Source of the DNA: SCBR16-9 sp964537975
GTDB taxonomy: Bacteria > Hydrogenedentota > Hydrogenedentia > Hydrogenedentales > SCBR16-9
DNA: 64,000 bases
Reading direction: 5' to 3'
NCBI GenBank assembly: GCA_964537975.1
Contig: CAZIDP010000024.1
Span: 1 to 64,000 of the forward strand
Shown in pieces: positions 18,148 to 27,705 of the stretch (the stretch's first letter is position 1; the number at the start of each line of letters is the position of its first letter). A program made the position numbers and the translations under genes. The notes beneath the pieces were generated by a model that made no database searches, was not told the origin of the DNA, and worked only from the letters and a program-made list of their open reading frames with translations.

Positions 18148-20718
18148 GTGACATTTTTTATGACAAAATTTAATATTACTAAATTGATGGAAGCCAAATT
18201 TTGGCTACCATCAATTTTTATTGTTGGGTTAGTACTTCGATTTTATAATCTGGGTAAAGAGTTGTGGTCTGATGAAGTTATTACTTATGGGAGATCCTTT
18301 GAACTTTTTTCATCTACAAACCCAAGTAGTTCGATAAGCCCCCTATACTTTATTTTATCCAGATTAGCGTTGGAAATCAGCAACAGCGACTATATTATAC
18401 GAATTCCCAGCGCTATTGCTGGCTCCTTTGTACCAATAGTTACGTACTTACTTGTACTGAAGTTCTTCAAATCATACACTGCTGCGTGCCTGGCTTCCTT
18501 ATGGATTGCGTTATCAACTTATTCTGTATTTCTCAGCCAAGACGCAAGATATTATGCACTTCTTACGTTGTTATTTCTGATCGCATTGTATTATTTATAT
18601 AATTGGTTTGAAACCAAATCAAATTATAGCTTGGTATTGTATGCTGTTATTTCTGGTCTGGCTTTGAGTTGTCACCTAAGCTATGCACCTATTATTATTT
18701 CATTAAATTCAGGTATTTTGCTGGCATTATTTATTGATAAACCAAGTTACAAATTATTTGCTAAATATTCTTTTATTTTCCTTTCGTCATCTCTTATCAC
18801 ATTACTGACTTTTGCATTTATTGTTTCTAACTTTGGTAATATTTCAGTTTTAAAGTTATCTTTACGGCTACTGAATTTTATCCCATCACAATCGGATTCT
18901 ACTGAAGGCATTGAAAACGGAATAATACAAGAGTCTATATTAGATGAAAGTGGATTACCAGAATTTCACGGTGGTTCTGGTAATGTATATTTTCTTGAAT
19001 ATCCACAATATTTGCAATACATGCAGTTATATTTTCAAGAATTAAATTTATACTACATTATACCTTTTCTTTTAATTGGGTTTTTAGTCGCTTTACGTCT
19101 AAAACCGTATGCAGCAATTACATTATTACTTTGTATGATAATTGCTCCATGCATGGGATTTTTTATACCGGTCAATCATTGGTATTCTCCCCGATACCTT
19201 GTCTTACAATTACCGATAATAACGATAATGGCAACATTTGGAGTTGTCAGTATTTTAAAATTTCTTTTAACTAAAATTGGTTGTGAAAACAATAAAAATG
19301 AAACATTAAGTTTTGGCATAGCAATTGTAGTGTCGTCTATATTAATTTATGTATATTTTATCCCTGGATTGCGTTCGCATTACAATCATATTCAAAGACA
19401 AAACTTTAGAGTAATGGCAGAAAATATTGTCCCACACCTGAAAACAGGGGATACAATTATACATTTATGGAAACCTAGTCGCACAACGAGAGAATGGAAT
19501 TATTTGTCGCAGAAGCCACTAGATTTTTATATTCAACATATTTCTAAAGATGCTCGCGGTTTATTATCTGGAATTTCACAAATGGGACTATCTACTGAAG
19601 AGGAAGTCGCCAATATTGCACCAAATTTTACAGAGTCCAACATATGGATTATTGATTCTGTTCATCGATCACGAACGAATAGAGACGCTCACCAATATAC
19701 AGAAGATTGGAAATTTGTAACGGAAGCCGGTAGAGATACTATGGTTTGGGTAATCCCCAATGCATTTAATAATTTGGTGGCAGATATTGGAAATTATGAC
19801 AGCATAGAAGATTTGTTATCTGAAAATCATGTAGAAAAATTTGGCTCATTACCGTTACAATTCTCACACGATAAACATAACCATGCTCAGATTATTATGC
19901 ATAGTCCAGAGATCGAAACGAACTCTACAGGCATTCGTTTTTTTGTTCAACCAGACAATATAACCATTGAAAATTCTGATTTCAAGGTAAACGAAGTTAA
20001 TGAAATTGCTGGCTGGTCAGTCAATGGTGAAATCGATTATGTCAATAATGGCGGAATCAAATTAGCCGATGCCGAAGGTAAGGTTACCAGAATCAGTCAA
20101 ACTATAGACCTCCAAAACTTAAAGCAGGAAAATATTCGCTTTGACATAAATGCGGTTTCAAACCACGCTGTAATCCATGCTGGATTTTTATGCTTTGGAA
20201 ATGATGGAATCAAAGTATTTTCAGTTAAAAGAGAACACCAAACAGGAGAATTTCAAGAAACATTTTATGTACCAACAGAACAGTTTGATATTCAAAGTGG
20301 TATAGTTTTCATTGAAGTTGAAGCTGGGGAAGTTATTGTTAAAAAAATTACATCCGATCGGATCAACCCCAAAAACCTGCTATCAAATGATTCTTATATT
20401 TTATCTGTGGTGCTAAAATCAGAAAACATAGTTCAAGGTGATAATCCAGCCAGGGTTGCCAGGATTAATTTAACGATATACGATGAATATGGTGAGAATT
20501 TATTTTTTGAACGATTACGCTTGGATGGCACATCAGAATACAATAACTATAGATTTTTTATCAATCCAGGCAGGAACAGGGTTGCAAAAAATATTACAAG
20601 AATGCACATTGATATTGGAATCTATCGTGGTATGGGAACTTTGAAATTAAATTCCATACAATTTGAAAAAGGTATTAATCCAACCTATACTGGGCAAAAG
20701 TTCTTTGAACCACGCTAA
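18148..20718 (+). CDS. GT39-like polytopic glycosyltransferase with C-terminal beta domain
   Basis: The 856-residue protein has an N-terminal polytopic region (about 1-410, ten or more helices) of the ArnT/PMT-like superfamily, with the periplasmic acidic motif LWSDEVITYGR near residue 40 that corresponds to the catalytic Asp-Glu loop. These enzymes transfer sugars from polyprenyl-phosphate donors on the periplasmic face of the inner membrane. Residues from about 590 to the end form non-membrane beta-rich sequence (EIAGWSVNGEIDYVNNGG onward) reminiscent of the jelly-roll domain in the preceding lipoprotein. GTG 18148 abuts the upstream stop; ATG 18160 is an alternative. Base composition is noticeably AT-rich compared with neighbours. 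Acceptor unknown; PEP-CTERM proteins nearby are possible targets by inference. Confidence 0.82.
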   Translation: MTFFMTKFNITKLMEAKFWLPSIFIVGLVLRFYNLGKELWSDEVITYGRSFELFSSTNPSSSISPLYFILSRLALEISNSDYIIRIPSAIAGSFVPIVTYLLVLKFFKSYTAACLASLWIALSTYSVFLSQDARYYALLTLLFLIALYYLYNWFETKSNYSLVLYAVISGLALSCHLSYAPIIISLNSGILLALFIDKPSYKLFAKYSFIFLSSSLITLLTFAFIVSNFGNISVLKLSLRLLNFIPSQSDSTEGIENGIIQESILDESGLPEFHGGSGNVYFLEYPQYLQYMQLYFQELNLYYIIPFLLIGFLVALRLKPYAAITLLLCMIIAPCMGFFIPVNHWYSPRYLVLQLPIITIMATFGVVSILKFLLTKIGCENNKNETLSFGIAIVVSSILIYVYFIPGLRSHYNHIQRQNFRVMAENIVPHLKTGDTIIHLWKPSRTTREWNYLSQKPLDFYIQHISKDARGLLSGISQMGLSTEEEVANIAPNFTESNIWIIDSVHRSRTNRDAHQYTEDWKFVTEAGRDTMVWVIPNAFNNLVADIGNYDSIEDLLSENHVEKFGSLPLQFSHDKHNHAQIIMHSPEIETNSTGIRFFVQPDNITIENSDFKVNEVNEIAGWSVNGEIDYVNNGGIKLADAEGKVTRISQTIDLQNLKQENIRFDINAVSNHAVIHAGFLCFGNDGIKVFSVKREHQTGEFQETFYVPTEQFDIQSGIVFIEVEAGEVIVKKITSDRINPKNLLSNDSYILSVVLKSENIVQGDNPARVARINLTIYDEYGENLFFERLRLDGTSEYNNYRFFINPGRNRVAKNITRMHIDIGIYRGMGTLKLNSIQFEKGINPTYTGQKFFEPR

Positions 20719-20727
20719 TATCACGCA

Positions 20728-21828
20728 TCACACATTGAACCTGAAGTGAATAACATCGCCATCGTTAACGATATACTCCTTACCCTCCAGGGACATCAGG
20801 CCGGCGGCTTTGGCCGCGTTCTCGCTTCCATGGGCGATGTAGGTAGTGTACGGAATGACTTCAGCACGAATAAAGCCGCGCTCAAAATCAGTGTGAATAA
20901 CTCCGGCAGCCTGGGGGGCACTCATCCCCTTGTGCAATGTCCAGGCACGGACTTCTTTCGGCCCGGCAGTCAGAAAACTTATCAGACCCAACAAGGCATA
21001 TGCTTTATGGATTACCTGGTCCAATCCACTTTCATTTACACCAATATCCTGTAAAAATTCAATGCGCTCTTCATCGGTCAAACCCGACAGCTCTTCTTCT
21101 GCCCGTGCACAGATTTTTACCACCTCTGCACCTTCAGCTTCGGCAATTTGTTTTAATTGTTGAACCCAGCCATTGTCGGTGACCAATCCGCTTTCATCTA
21201 CATTGGCCACATAAATTACAGGCTTTTCTGTGATAAAGCGCATTTCTTCAAAAACCAACCGGATATATTCCAACTCTTTATCAGGAAACACGCGCGCCGG
21301 ATTCCCCTGTTCGAAGTGTGTTTTTATTTTCAGTAACAAATCATATTGTGGTTGTAACTTGTTGTCACTCTTCATTTGCTTCTGAAGCCGGTCTATCTTG
21401 CGATCCAATTGCTGCAAATCGGCCAATATTAGCTCCATATTAATCACTTCAACATCATCTTTGGGGTCTGGTTGTGCGTTGACGTGAATCACATTGTCGT
21501 CTTTAAAACAACGTACCACATGGACTATGGCGGATGTTTCCCGAATGTGCCCCAGGAATTGATTGCCCAAACCTTCACCTTGACTTGCCCCTTTTACCAA
21601 ACCGGCAATATCCACAAATTCAATGGTTGCATGTATAACTTTTTGCGGCTTGAGTAATGATGCCAGCTTGTCGAGTCGTGGGTCTGGGACCGGAACGATT
21701 GCTTTATTCGGTTCTATAGTGCAAAAAGGATAGTTTGCGGCTTCTGCATGTTGCGCTTTTGTCAACGCATTAAACGTAGTGCTTTTCCCTACATTGGGTA
21801 AACCGACGATACCAATACTGAGTGCCAT
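20728..21828 (-). CDS. ychF: Redox-regulated ATPase/GTPase YchF (Obg-like)
   Basis: The 366-residue protein is a full-length YchF. The G1 motif GLPNVGKST lies at the N-terminus, VDIAGLVKGASQGEGLGNQFL gives the DxxG switch region, YVANVDES takes the place of NKxD as in YchF (which prefers ATP), and the C-terminal TGS-like domain ends with GKEYIVNDGDVIHFRF. YchF binds ribosomes and is linked to translation fidelity and oxidative stress responses. The start is taken at ATG 21828 (MALSIGIVGLPNVGKS); an in-frame ATG at 21855 would add nine residues. The gene converges on the GT39-like gene with only nine bases between them. Confidence 0.96.
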   Translation of the reverse strand: MALSIGIVGLPNVGKSTTFNALTKAQHAEAANYPFCTIEPNKAIVPVPDPRLDKLASLLKPQKVIHATIEFVDIAGLVKGASQGEGLGNQFLGHIRETSAIVHVVRCFKDDNVIHVNAQPDPKDDVEVINMELILADLQQLDRKIDRLQKQMKSDNKLQPQYDLLLKIKTHFEQGNPARVFPDKELEYIRLVFEEMRFITEKPVIYVANVDESGLVTDNGWVQQLKQIAEAEGAEVVKICARAEEELSGLTDEERIEFLQDIGVNESGLDQVIHKAYALLGLISFLTAGPKEVRAWTLHKGMSAPQAAGVIHTDFERGFIRAEVIPYTTYIAHGSENAAKAAGLMSLEGKEYIVNDGDVIHFRFNV

Positions 21829-22256
21829 GTATAAAAATTCCTGGAGTTTGGTCATGTGTGCTTTTCAATCACGACACAGCAAAATGGTACCGCTGTACAG
21901 ATATTGAAAGAAGCAGGACATGTATACAAAAGGGAGGGCGTGAACCAAAATCAATCAAAATGCAATCTACTTACCATAAATCATAGCATTTTTGGCCATT
22001 ATTCTCAAATTATAAACAGTATCCTTGTCCTGTTAAGCCCTGTATTAAGGCACGATACCCCTACCCCTTCCAGCACTCGAATCTTGATTCGAAGCCAAGA
22101 TGATTAAAATACAGAAAACACTTGATAATTTATAATAACATATGTTAAGTTAACTTATCGTGATTGTTTGCATTACAACTTATGTAATATATAACTTGCA
22201 AGAGATAAACCATCAGGCAGTTTCGGTAACTGCTTTCAACAAGAAAGGACAAGACC
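21829..22256. other. Gene-free stretch between ychF and the first pseudopilin
   Basis: The 428-base AT-rich divergent region must hold promoters for both flanking genes. A small hairpin GCAGTT-TAACTGC lies at about 22216-22232, just before the pseudopilin ribosome-binding site. No gene or clear promoter consensus was recognised. Confidence 0.45.
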
Positions 22257-23231
22257 ATGAATCATCGTAAAGGTTTTACTTTGATTGAATTATTGGTTGT
22301 TATTGCCATCATCGGTATCTTGGCAGCCATATTGCTCCCCGCTTTAGCACGTGCCAGAGAAGCGGCACGACGTGCCTCCTGCGCGAACAACCTGAAGCAG
22401 TGGGGAATTATTTTCAAGATGTATGCCAACGAGTCAGCGGAATCGCGTTGGCCCATGTTACAAACATCCTGGGAACCGATAACAGATTGTGACACAGGTT
22501 CAGTTGTCCATCTCGGTTTACCCTATGTCGGAGCACCAACACATTGGTTGAACCCTAAATGGAGTTCGCTGTATCCAGAATATGCGACAGACCCGTCCAT
22601 AATCGTTTGCCCGAGTTCTGTACAAATAACTATTGATGATTTGAAAAATCCGTCGACGGGCAACTTTGAAGCGCATTTGGTTTGCTATGATGCAGTACCA
22701 GGGGCATCATACCAGCAATTTACCAGCAAACGTGGTATGGCATTGCTGAGCACCAGCTATTGGTACTCGGGATATGCCTTTGACAAGGTAGATCCTGATG
22801 ACCCTGTGGCGCCTATCAGTGCGTTGCGTGCTGGGGCGGATGGCGATGGCCCTGCCCAGTTGGTTCACGGCCTTCGACTTGCCATTGGTTCCCTGTTCAC
22901 AGGACAAGTTGACCAGAATATTGATATGACTTCGTCAGGTGAAGCATTGGGTAATGGAAATAGCAACACGTTGTATCGGTTGCGTGAGGGCCTCGAACGC
23001 TTCTACATCACTGATATCAATAACCCGGGTGCTGGAGCAAAATCGCAAAGTGAAGTATGGGTTATGAGTGATCGAATTTCCACTGTTGCCAGTGGTTTCA
23101 ATCATGTCCCGGGAGGTGCAAATATCTTGTATATGGATGGACATGTATCGTTTGTTCCATTTAACAGCAAGGCCCCTGTATTGCCAAGAGTTGCCATGGT
23201 ATTCGGCGAGTTGGCCACCAACACCCACTAA
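22257..23231 (+). CDS. Pseudopilin-like protein, H-X9-DG family, copy 1
   Basis: The 324-residue protein begins with a type IV prepilin signal: basic MNHRKG, then FTLIELLVVIAIIGILAA, cleaved after Gly and methylated on Phe by a prepilin peptidase. This is followed by LPALARAREAARRASCANNL, typical of the large DUF1559/H-X9-DG pseudopilin-like families expanded in Planctomycetota, Lentisphaerota and Hydrogenedentota. The C-terminal signature is NHVPGGANILYMDGHVSF, in which ten residues rather than nine separate the His from DG. AAAGGA precedes ATG 22257. These proteins are thought to be inner-membrane or periplasmic type II secretion-like components; individual functions are unknown. The DUF6607 gene follows 52 bases downstream. 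Confidence 0.9.
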   Translation: MNHRKGFTLIELLVVIAIIGILAAILLPALARAREAARRASCANNLKQWGIIFKMYANESAESRWPMLQTSWEPITDCDTGSVVHLGLPYVGAPTHWLNPKWSSLYPEYATDPSIIVCPSSVQITIDDLKNPSTGNFEAHLVCYDAVPGASYQQFTSKRGMALLSTSYWYSGYAFDKVDPDDPVAPISALRAGADGDGPAQLVHGLRLAIGSLFTGQVDQNIDMTSSGEALGNGNSNTLYRLREGLERFYITDINNPGAGAKSQSEVWVMSDRISTVASGFNHVPGGANILYMDGHVSFVPFNSKAPVLPRVAMVFGELATNTH

Positions 23232-23283
23232 ATTCAAACAAACCAATAGCAAGTCTATTGCTAAATATAAGGATTTACAATCT

Positions 23284-24276
23284 ATGAATAGATTCATTTA
23301 TTCTAATGGCAGGCTTTTCAAACGTGTGTTGGGCACTGTAGCTGTTACACTGCTTCCAGTACTGTATCCTCTGATCACTCATGCGGATTCGCAAGAAAAT
23401 AAGGATACTTTTGAACAAGACCGCAAGGCTATTCTTTCCATGGCTGGGGCGTTCCAGGTAGAGTTTCAATTCGACGAGGTAGCTACTTTCAGTACCAATT
23501 ACACTATAAGTAAGCCTCATCGATCAGGTGCTATGGAATTGGTCAAGGTTATTGATGATAGAGGCGATTTTATCAGCCTGCAACATGTACTTGTCGTTGG
23601 TAAAGACGATTCACAACAAGTAATAAAGCATTGGCGACAGGATTGGCAATATGAACCAGAAACTATCTGGGCATTTATTGGTAATAAAATCTGGAGTCCA
23701 TATGATGTCGAGCCAGAAACGCGTACTGGTGCCTGGTCACAAACGGTTTATCAGGTTGACGATGGCCCCCGGTATGCTTCTGTTTCCCGATGGCAACATG
23801 AAGGTGGCCAGTCGATGTGGGAATCAGGAGAAACTTGGCGTCCTTTACCAAGACGTGAGCATACCATACGAGACGACTACGATGTCCTGGTAGGAACTAA
23901 CCGGCACGTTTTGACCCATAACGGCTGGGTACACCAGCAAGACAACCAAAAAGTAGCACTTCGCAATGGCGGCATAACCATACTTGCACGCGAAATTGGT
24001 GTAAATACGTACAAAAGCGCAGACGATGTCGATTTATCCATTGCAGAAAAATACTGGGATGAGAAGCAAGACTTCTGGAGTGCGGTACGTAATGCCTGGA
24101 AAGATGTTTTTTACCACAGCCAAAACGTCCGAATACTTGAAGTAGATGATTCCGGCGTACATTTGGGAAGAAAATTGCATGCGTTATCTGAAGATGACAA
24201 CAATCAAAACAACGAAACTGATGATATTAAGGATGAAATACAATCGTTGCTTGCCAACTATGTTGAATATCGTTAA
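23284..24276 (+). CDS. DUF6607 family secreted protein
   Basis: The 330-residue protein has an N-terminal signal peptide (about 1-33, ending THA) and then sequence I recognise as the DUF6607 family: MAGAFQVEFQFDEVATFS, QHVLVVG, IKHWRQDWQYEPETIW, SQTVYQVDDGPRYASVSRW, RREHTIRDDYDVLVGTNRH and HNGWVHQQDN. Members are secreted or periplasmic proteins of unknown role in Bacteroidota, Proteobacteria and related groups. ATG 23284 gives a clean signal peptide; the frame upstream of it overlaps the pseudopilin gene and is a shadow. It is probably co-transcribed with the pseudopilin and is followed by a strong terminator. Confidence 0.85.
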   Translation: MNRFIYSNGRLFKRVLGTVAVTLLPVLYPLITHADSQENKDTFEQDRKAILSMAGAFQVEFQFDEVATFSTNYTISKPHRSGAMELVKVIDDRGDFISLQHVLVVGKDDSQQVIKHWRQDWQYEPETIWAFIGNKIWSPYDVEPETRTGAWSQTVYQVDDGPRYASVSRWQHEGGQSMWESGETWRPLPRREHTIRDDYDVLVGTNRHVLTHNGWVHQQDNQKVALRNGGITILAREIGVNTYKSADDVDLSIAEKYWDEKQDFWSAVRNAWKDVFYHSQNVRILEVDDSGVHLGRKLHALSEDDNNQNNETDDIKDEIQSLLANYVEYR

Positions 24277-24307
24277 TACCAACTCCCAATCGAATTGAGT
24301 CTTATTT

Positions 24308-24346
24308 GCAGGCATACACTTAATAACGAGGTATGCCTGCATTTTT
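24308..24346 (+). terminator. Intrinsic terminator after the DUF6607 gene
   Basis: A perfect ten-base stem, GCAGGCATAC at 24308-24317 and GTATGCCTGC at 24331-24340, is followed by ATTTTTC. It closes the pseudopilin-DUF6607 unit. Confidence 0.9.
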
Positions 24347-24510
24347 CATTTCTGGGCAATTCATACTGTCAGATACCGAATATTTACAAGTTTGTGTTAT
24401 CATATACGCCAAGTCATATTTCCAATTGAAAATGATTTGATGAAGAAATTTTCGTCATTTAACACCTGAGTTTAACCTGATCCATCCCGCTGACCTGCAC
24501 CTCAATACCA

Positions 24511-25170
24511 ATGAAATCGCCAAACAACATTCGCATAACAGAAATTTACCGCAGTATCCAGGGTGAATCTACCTGGGCTGGTTTGCCCTGCACATTCATC
24601 CGTATGGCACGATGCAATCTGCGGTGTCGCTGGTGTGACACAACTTACAGCTTTCATGGCGGTGAGAATTGGTTGATAGACGATGTGTTGCACCAAGTAC
24701 AGGAATTGGGGTGCAAGCTGGTAGAGATTACAGGCGGAGAACCGTTGGCACAAAAATCATGTATTCCGCTATCAGAAGCATTGTTGGCAACAGGGCACAC
24801 AGTACTCATCGAGACCAGTGGCTCACTACCAGTTGATGTATTGCCCGAGGATGTAATCCGAATCATGGACTTGAAATGCCCGGATAGTGGTGAATGCGAT
24901 AAGAACTATTGGCCAAACCTGGATGTACTGGTACCGGACAAAGACGAAGTTAAGTTTGTTTTAGCGAGCAGGCGGGATTATGAATGGTGCCGCGATGTAA
25001 TCTCGAAATATTCTTTACAAGAACGCTGTAAAGATATTTTATTGTCACCGGTTTTTAGTGATATAAAACCTGCCGATATCGTTGCCTGGATATTGGAAGA
25101 TGATTTACCGGTCCGTTTCCAACTGCAAATGCACAAGTTTATCTGGCCACCAGATCAGAAGGGAGTATGA
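24511..25170 (+). CDS. queE: 7-carboxy-7-deazaguanine synthase
   Basis: The 219-residue radical SAM enzyme converts 6-carboxy-5,6,7,8-tetrahydropterin to 7-carboxy-7-deazaguanine in queuosine/preQ0 synthesis. Evidence: the QueE N-terminus EIYRSIQGEST, the cluster-binding motif C35-x3-C39-x2-C42 (RCNLRCRWCDT), the GGEPL motif near residue 76 (VEITGGEPLAQ), and MDLKCPDSGE. Length is normal. The start ATG 24511 has a weak ribosome-binding site. The stop TGA is directly followed by the TTG start of the QueD-like gene, so queE and queD form an operon. No queC or queF is in the window. Confidence 0.94.
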   Translation: MKSPNNIRITEIYRSIQGESTWAGLPCTFIRMARCNLRCRWCDTTYSFHGGENWLIDDVLHQVQELGCKLVEITGGEPLAQKSCIPLSEALLATGHTVLIETSGSLPVDVLPEDVIRIMDLKCPDSGECDKNYWPNLDVLVPDKDEVKFVLASRRDYEWCRDVISKYSLQERCKDILLSPVFSDIKPADIVAWILEDDLPVRFQLQMHKFIWPPDQKGV

Positions 25171-25872
25171 TTGAAAGCACATCTCGTAAAAACGATATAT
25201 TTTGAAGCAGCTCACCGCAATCTGGAAGGGGGAGCCGCACAACAACGCTTGCATGGGCATAGTTATTGCCTGGAAATTCTTGCATCCGGAACACCAGACA
25301 AAGATATTGGGTGGGTTGTTGATTTTGCCGATTTAAAAAATTTGTTTTCTCAAATTGAAACCCAACTGGACCACGCCTATCTCAATGAATTACCCGGGCT
25401 AACTGGTCAGCCAACCTTGATGAACCTGAAAAAATGGATTCTCGAGAACCTGGACACAATTCCTGAATGGCTGGAAGGGGTTCGCCTGTCTATAATCGGT
25501 GATTTGGAATTTGCCCCCATGCGGTTGCCTGCTGCCCCATCCATTGACCTGCCTGAGCGAATTCGTTTCACAGTTGAGGCAGCACAATCACTTCCTCATT
25601 TACCGGGTAATCATCCCTGTAAAGTATTACATGGTCACAGTTACCGCCTGGAAATCGGTGCTGTAGACTCAACAATGTTGATACCCCGATTGGAGACACT
25701 CTACAACCGCCTCGACCATCAATATTTAAACGAAATCCCTGGTCTTGAACAGGCTACCTGCGAACGCATCTGTGTCTGGATTTGGGAACAACTGACTTCA
25801 CCAACCAACCCACTGACTGTAATTGTTGTTCAGGAAACAAACAGTTCTCGTTGTTTATATTTCGGTGAATAG
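25171..25872 (+). CDS. queD: Tandem 6-carboxytetrahydropterin synthase (QueD-QueD fusion)
   Basis: QueD makes 6-carboxytetrahydropterin from dihydroneopterin triphosphate using a zinc site (one His in AAH, two in HGH) and a catalytic Cys, Asp-His and Glu. This 233-residue protein is two QueD units in a row. Unit 1 (about 1-120) has FEAAHR and LHGHSY, so the zinc triad His15/28/30 is complete, but there is no Cys before HGH (GGAAQQRLHGH). Unit 2 (about 128-233) has the Cys (Cys150 in HPCKVLHGHSY), LDHQYLNE and the C-terminal Glu222, but its first zinc His is Gln (VEAAQSL). The losses are complementary. The TTG start at 25171 is supported by AAGGGAG a few bases upstream and direct contact with the queE stop. 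Activity is inferred from context. Confidence 0.88.
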   Translation: MKAHLVKTIYFEAAHRNLEGGAAQQRLHGHSYCLEILASGTPDKDIGWVVDFADLKNLFSQIETQLDHAYLNELPGLTGQPTLMNLKKWILENLDTIPEWLEGVRLSIIGDLEFAPMRLPAAPSIDLPERIRFTVEAAQSLPHLPGNHPCKVLHGHSYRLEIGAVDSTMLIPRLETLYNRLDHQYLNEIPGLEQATCERICVWIWEQLTSPTNPLTVIVVQETNSSRCLYFGE

Positions 25873-26450
25873 CCTTTAAGATAGCTTGAAATCCAAAGAC
25901 TTTTTCCGAGAAAACTAACTGCAGTGATACATTGCTACAGCAATATACAATCCTTAACTTATCTCATTTTATCCATTTATACATGATGGATCTGATTGCT
26001 ACAGATTTAGTTGTGTGTTCCTGATTACACCCCCCTCCAAGAACTTACTGCTCAACCATGTTAAGTAGCATTCAGGGCAAACTTTTTAACATATTTGTCC
26101 ACTTTACACATTGTGATATCAATTTACATGTTGTGTTATAGCATTTTATGAAATGATTATTATGTGCAAGTATCCGCAATATTCACAACTAAAACTTTCA
26201 TAAATTATGAATTTAATAGTATTTACAAAATAAAAATAATTATATTGACAATACGTTAACCATAAATTAAAATATGTATAAGGCTGTTTATTAAAATGTA
26301 AGGACGAAGGTACCTTAGGGCAGTGTAAAATCGAGACCGGTCTTCAATCGTTTACATGGGCTTTACAGAAAGGAAGTGATATTCGGCAAAAGATGTTTTA
26401 AGGTGTACATTATATCGTAAATTACATTAATACAGGAGAAATTAATAAAA
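25873..26450. other. Gene-free stretch before pseudopilin copy 2
   Basis: The 578 AT-rich bases hold no credible gene. I checked the segment 26281-26450 for a c-di-GMP riboswitch in front of the pilin-like gene and did not see the conserved core. AGGAG lies just before the downstream start. Confidence 0.45.
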
Positions 26451-27494
26451 ATGCGAAAACGCAATGGTTTTACCTTAATCGAGTTGTTGGTTGTGATTGC
26501 CATCATTGGTATTCTAGCTGCAATTCTGCTCCCTGCTCTTGCCAGAGCACGTGAAGCGGCACGACGTGCCTCATGCGCGAACAATCTCAAGCAATGGGGC
26601 CTGATCATGAAGATGTACAACGGTGAAAACCGCGGTGTATTCCCCCCTCGTTCCAAGTGGGTGGATTCACACTGGTTCCCATCGGCAGAGGCCATTTATC
26701 CGGATTACTGGAATGATTACGCAATTGCTGTGTGCCCTTCCGATTCTCATGCCATTGACACCTTAGGCCAATCGTTTGTACCAGCAGGTGATCCTATGGA
26801 CCTGTTCAAACAAGCCTCAGAACGGGCCAGCAATTCCGAAATCGATCGCCAGTGTTTTGATTACATAGCCAGTTTGGGCCGTTCTTACGTCTTTACCGGG
26901 TATGTGATTTGGGACTGGTGGGCAGTGCAAGCTATCCATGCAGCTGAAGTTCGTTATTACAGTGATCTTCAAATACCACGTCATGGACAACAAACCTGGA
27001 ATCTGGCCGGTACGGTATGTGATCCACCCCGGAGCGGTGGTGCTCCATATACCGACATGTTCAAAACCAACACCAATCTGACCTGTGGTGCCATTCCTGC
27101 ACTCGCACAGTGGTGCCATGGATTTATGGTGGACAGTGCCCAGCAAGTGGGTGGTCAAAGCTTCATCCGAATGGCTGAAGGTGTGGAACGCTTCATGATT
27201 ACCGACATCAATAACCCAGGTGCCAGCACACAAGCCCAGAGCACTATGGTCGTAATGTGGGACGCAGCAGCCGCAACTTCCCTGGACAACTGGCAGCAAG
27301 AATCCAATATGGTTGCGAACTCCGTTCAGAAGTTCAACCATGTACCTGGCGGTTCAAACGTGTTGTATATGGATGGCCATGTAGAATTCATGCGCTATCC
27401 TTCAAATACCTTCCCGTTGGACCCACGCTTGGACAATAACATTTATGGTATTTTATACGGTAATGTTGCTCAGGCACGTACCGGGCAAGGTTGA
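26451..27494 (+). CDS. Pseudopilin-like protein, H-X9-DG family, copy 2
   Basis: The 347-residue protein has the prepilin cleavage/methylation signal (RNGFTLIELLVVIAIIGIL) followed by the same LPALARAREAARRASCANNL run as copy 1, and ends with FNHVPGGSNVLYMDGHVEF, again with ten residues between His and DG. The N-terminal 60 residues are nearly identical to copy 1 while the body has diverged, keeping EGVERFMITDINNPGA, which matches EGLERFYITDINNPGA in copy 1. It is expected in the inner membrane with the body in the periplasm. ACAGGAG lies upstream of ATG 26451. A strong terminator follows, so it is a single-gene unit. Confidence 0.9.
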   Translation: MRKRNGFTLIELLVVIAIIGILAAILLPALARAREAARRASCANNLKQWGLIMKMYNGENRGVFPPRSKWVDSHWFPSAEAIYPDYWNDYAIAVCPSDSHAIDTLGQSFVPAGDPMDLFKQASERASNSEIDRQCFDYIASLGRSYVFTGYVIWDWWAVQAIHAAEVRYYSDLQIPRHGQQTWNLAGTVCDPPRSGGAPYTDMFKTNTNLTCGAIPALAQWCHGFMVDSAQQVGGQSFIRMAEGVERFMITDINNPGASTQAQSTMVVMWDAAAATSLDNWQQESNMVANSVQKFNHVPGGSNVLYMDGHVEFMRYPSNTFPLDPRLDNNIYGILYGNVAQARTGQG

Positions 27495-27531
27495 TGAATT
27501 ATTGTTGACCCTGCTTTAATCTGTTTTAAAG

Positions 27532-27566
27532 AAGGGCCGAATCGCCTCTGATTCGGCCCTTTTTCT
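27532..27566 (+). terminator. Intrinsic terminator after pseudopilin copy 2
   Basis: GGGCCGAATC at 27534-27543 pairs perfectly with GATTCGGCCC at 27550-27559 across a six-base loop, flanked by AA/TT and followed by a T-run. Confidence 0.93.
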
Positions 27567-27705
27567 GTGTCATAAAAAAATTATATTGAAATCACTTGAC
27601 AATCCCACCCAAATTGTCCTAGCTTAAAGTAGGGGTATTTCTGTTTTCGATACGTCTTTAACCCCAAATCTCACAGGTCTAAAAAAAATATAAGGGGAAA
27701 TAACC

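Noticed and set aside
26281..26450. c-di-GMP riboswitch before the pseudopilin gene
   Set aside because: The conserved GEMM core sequence is absent.
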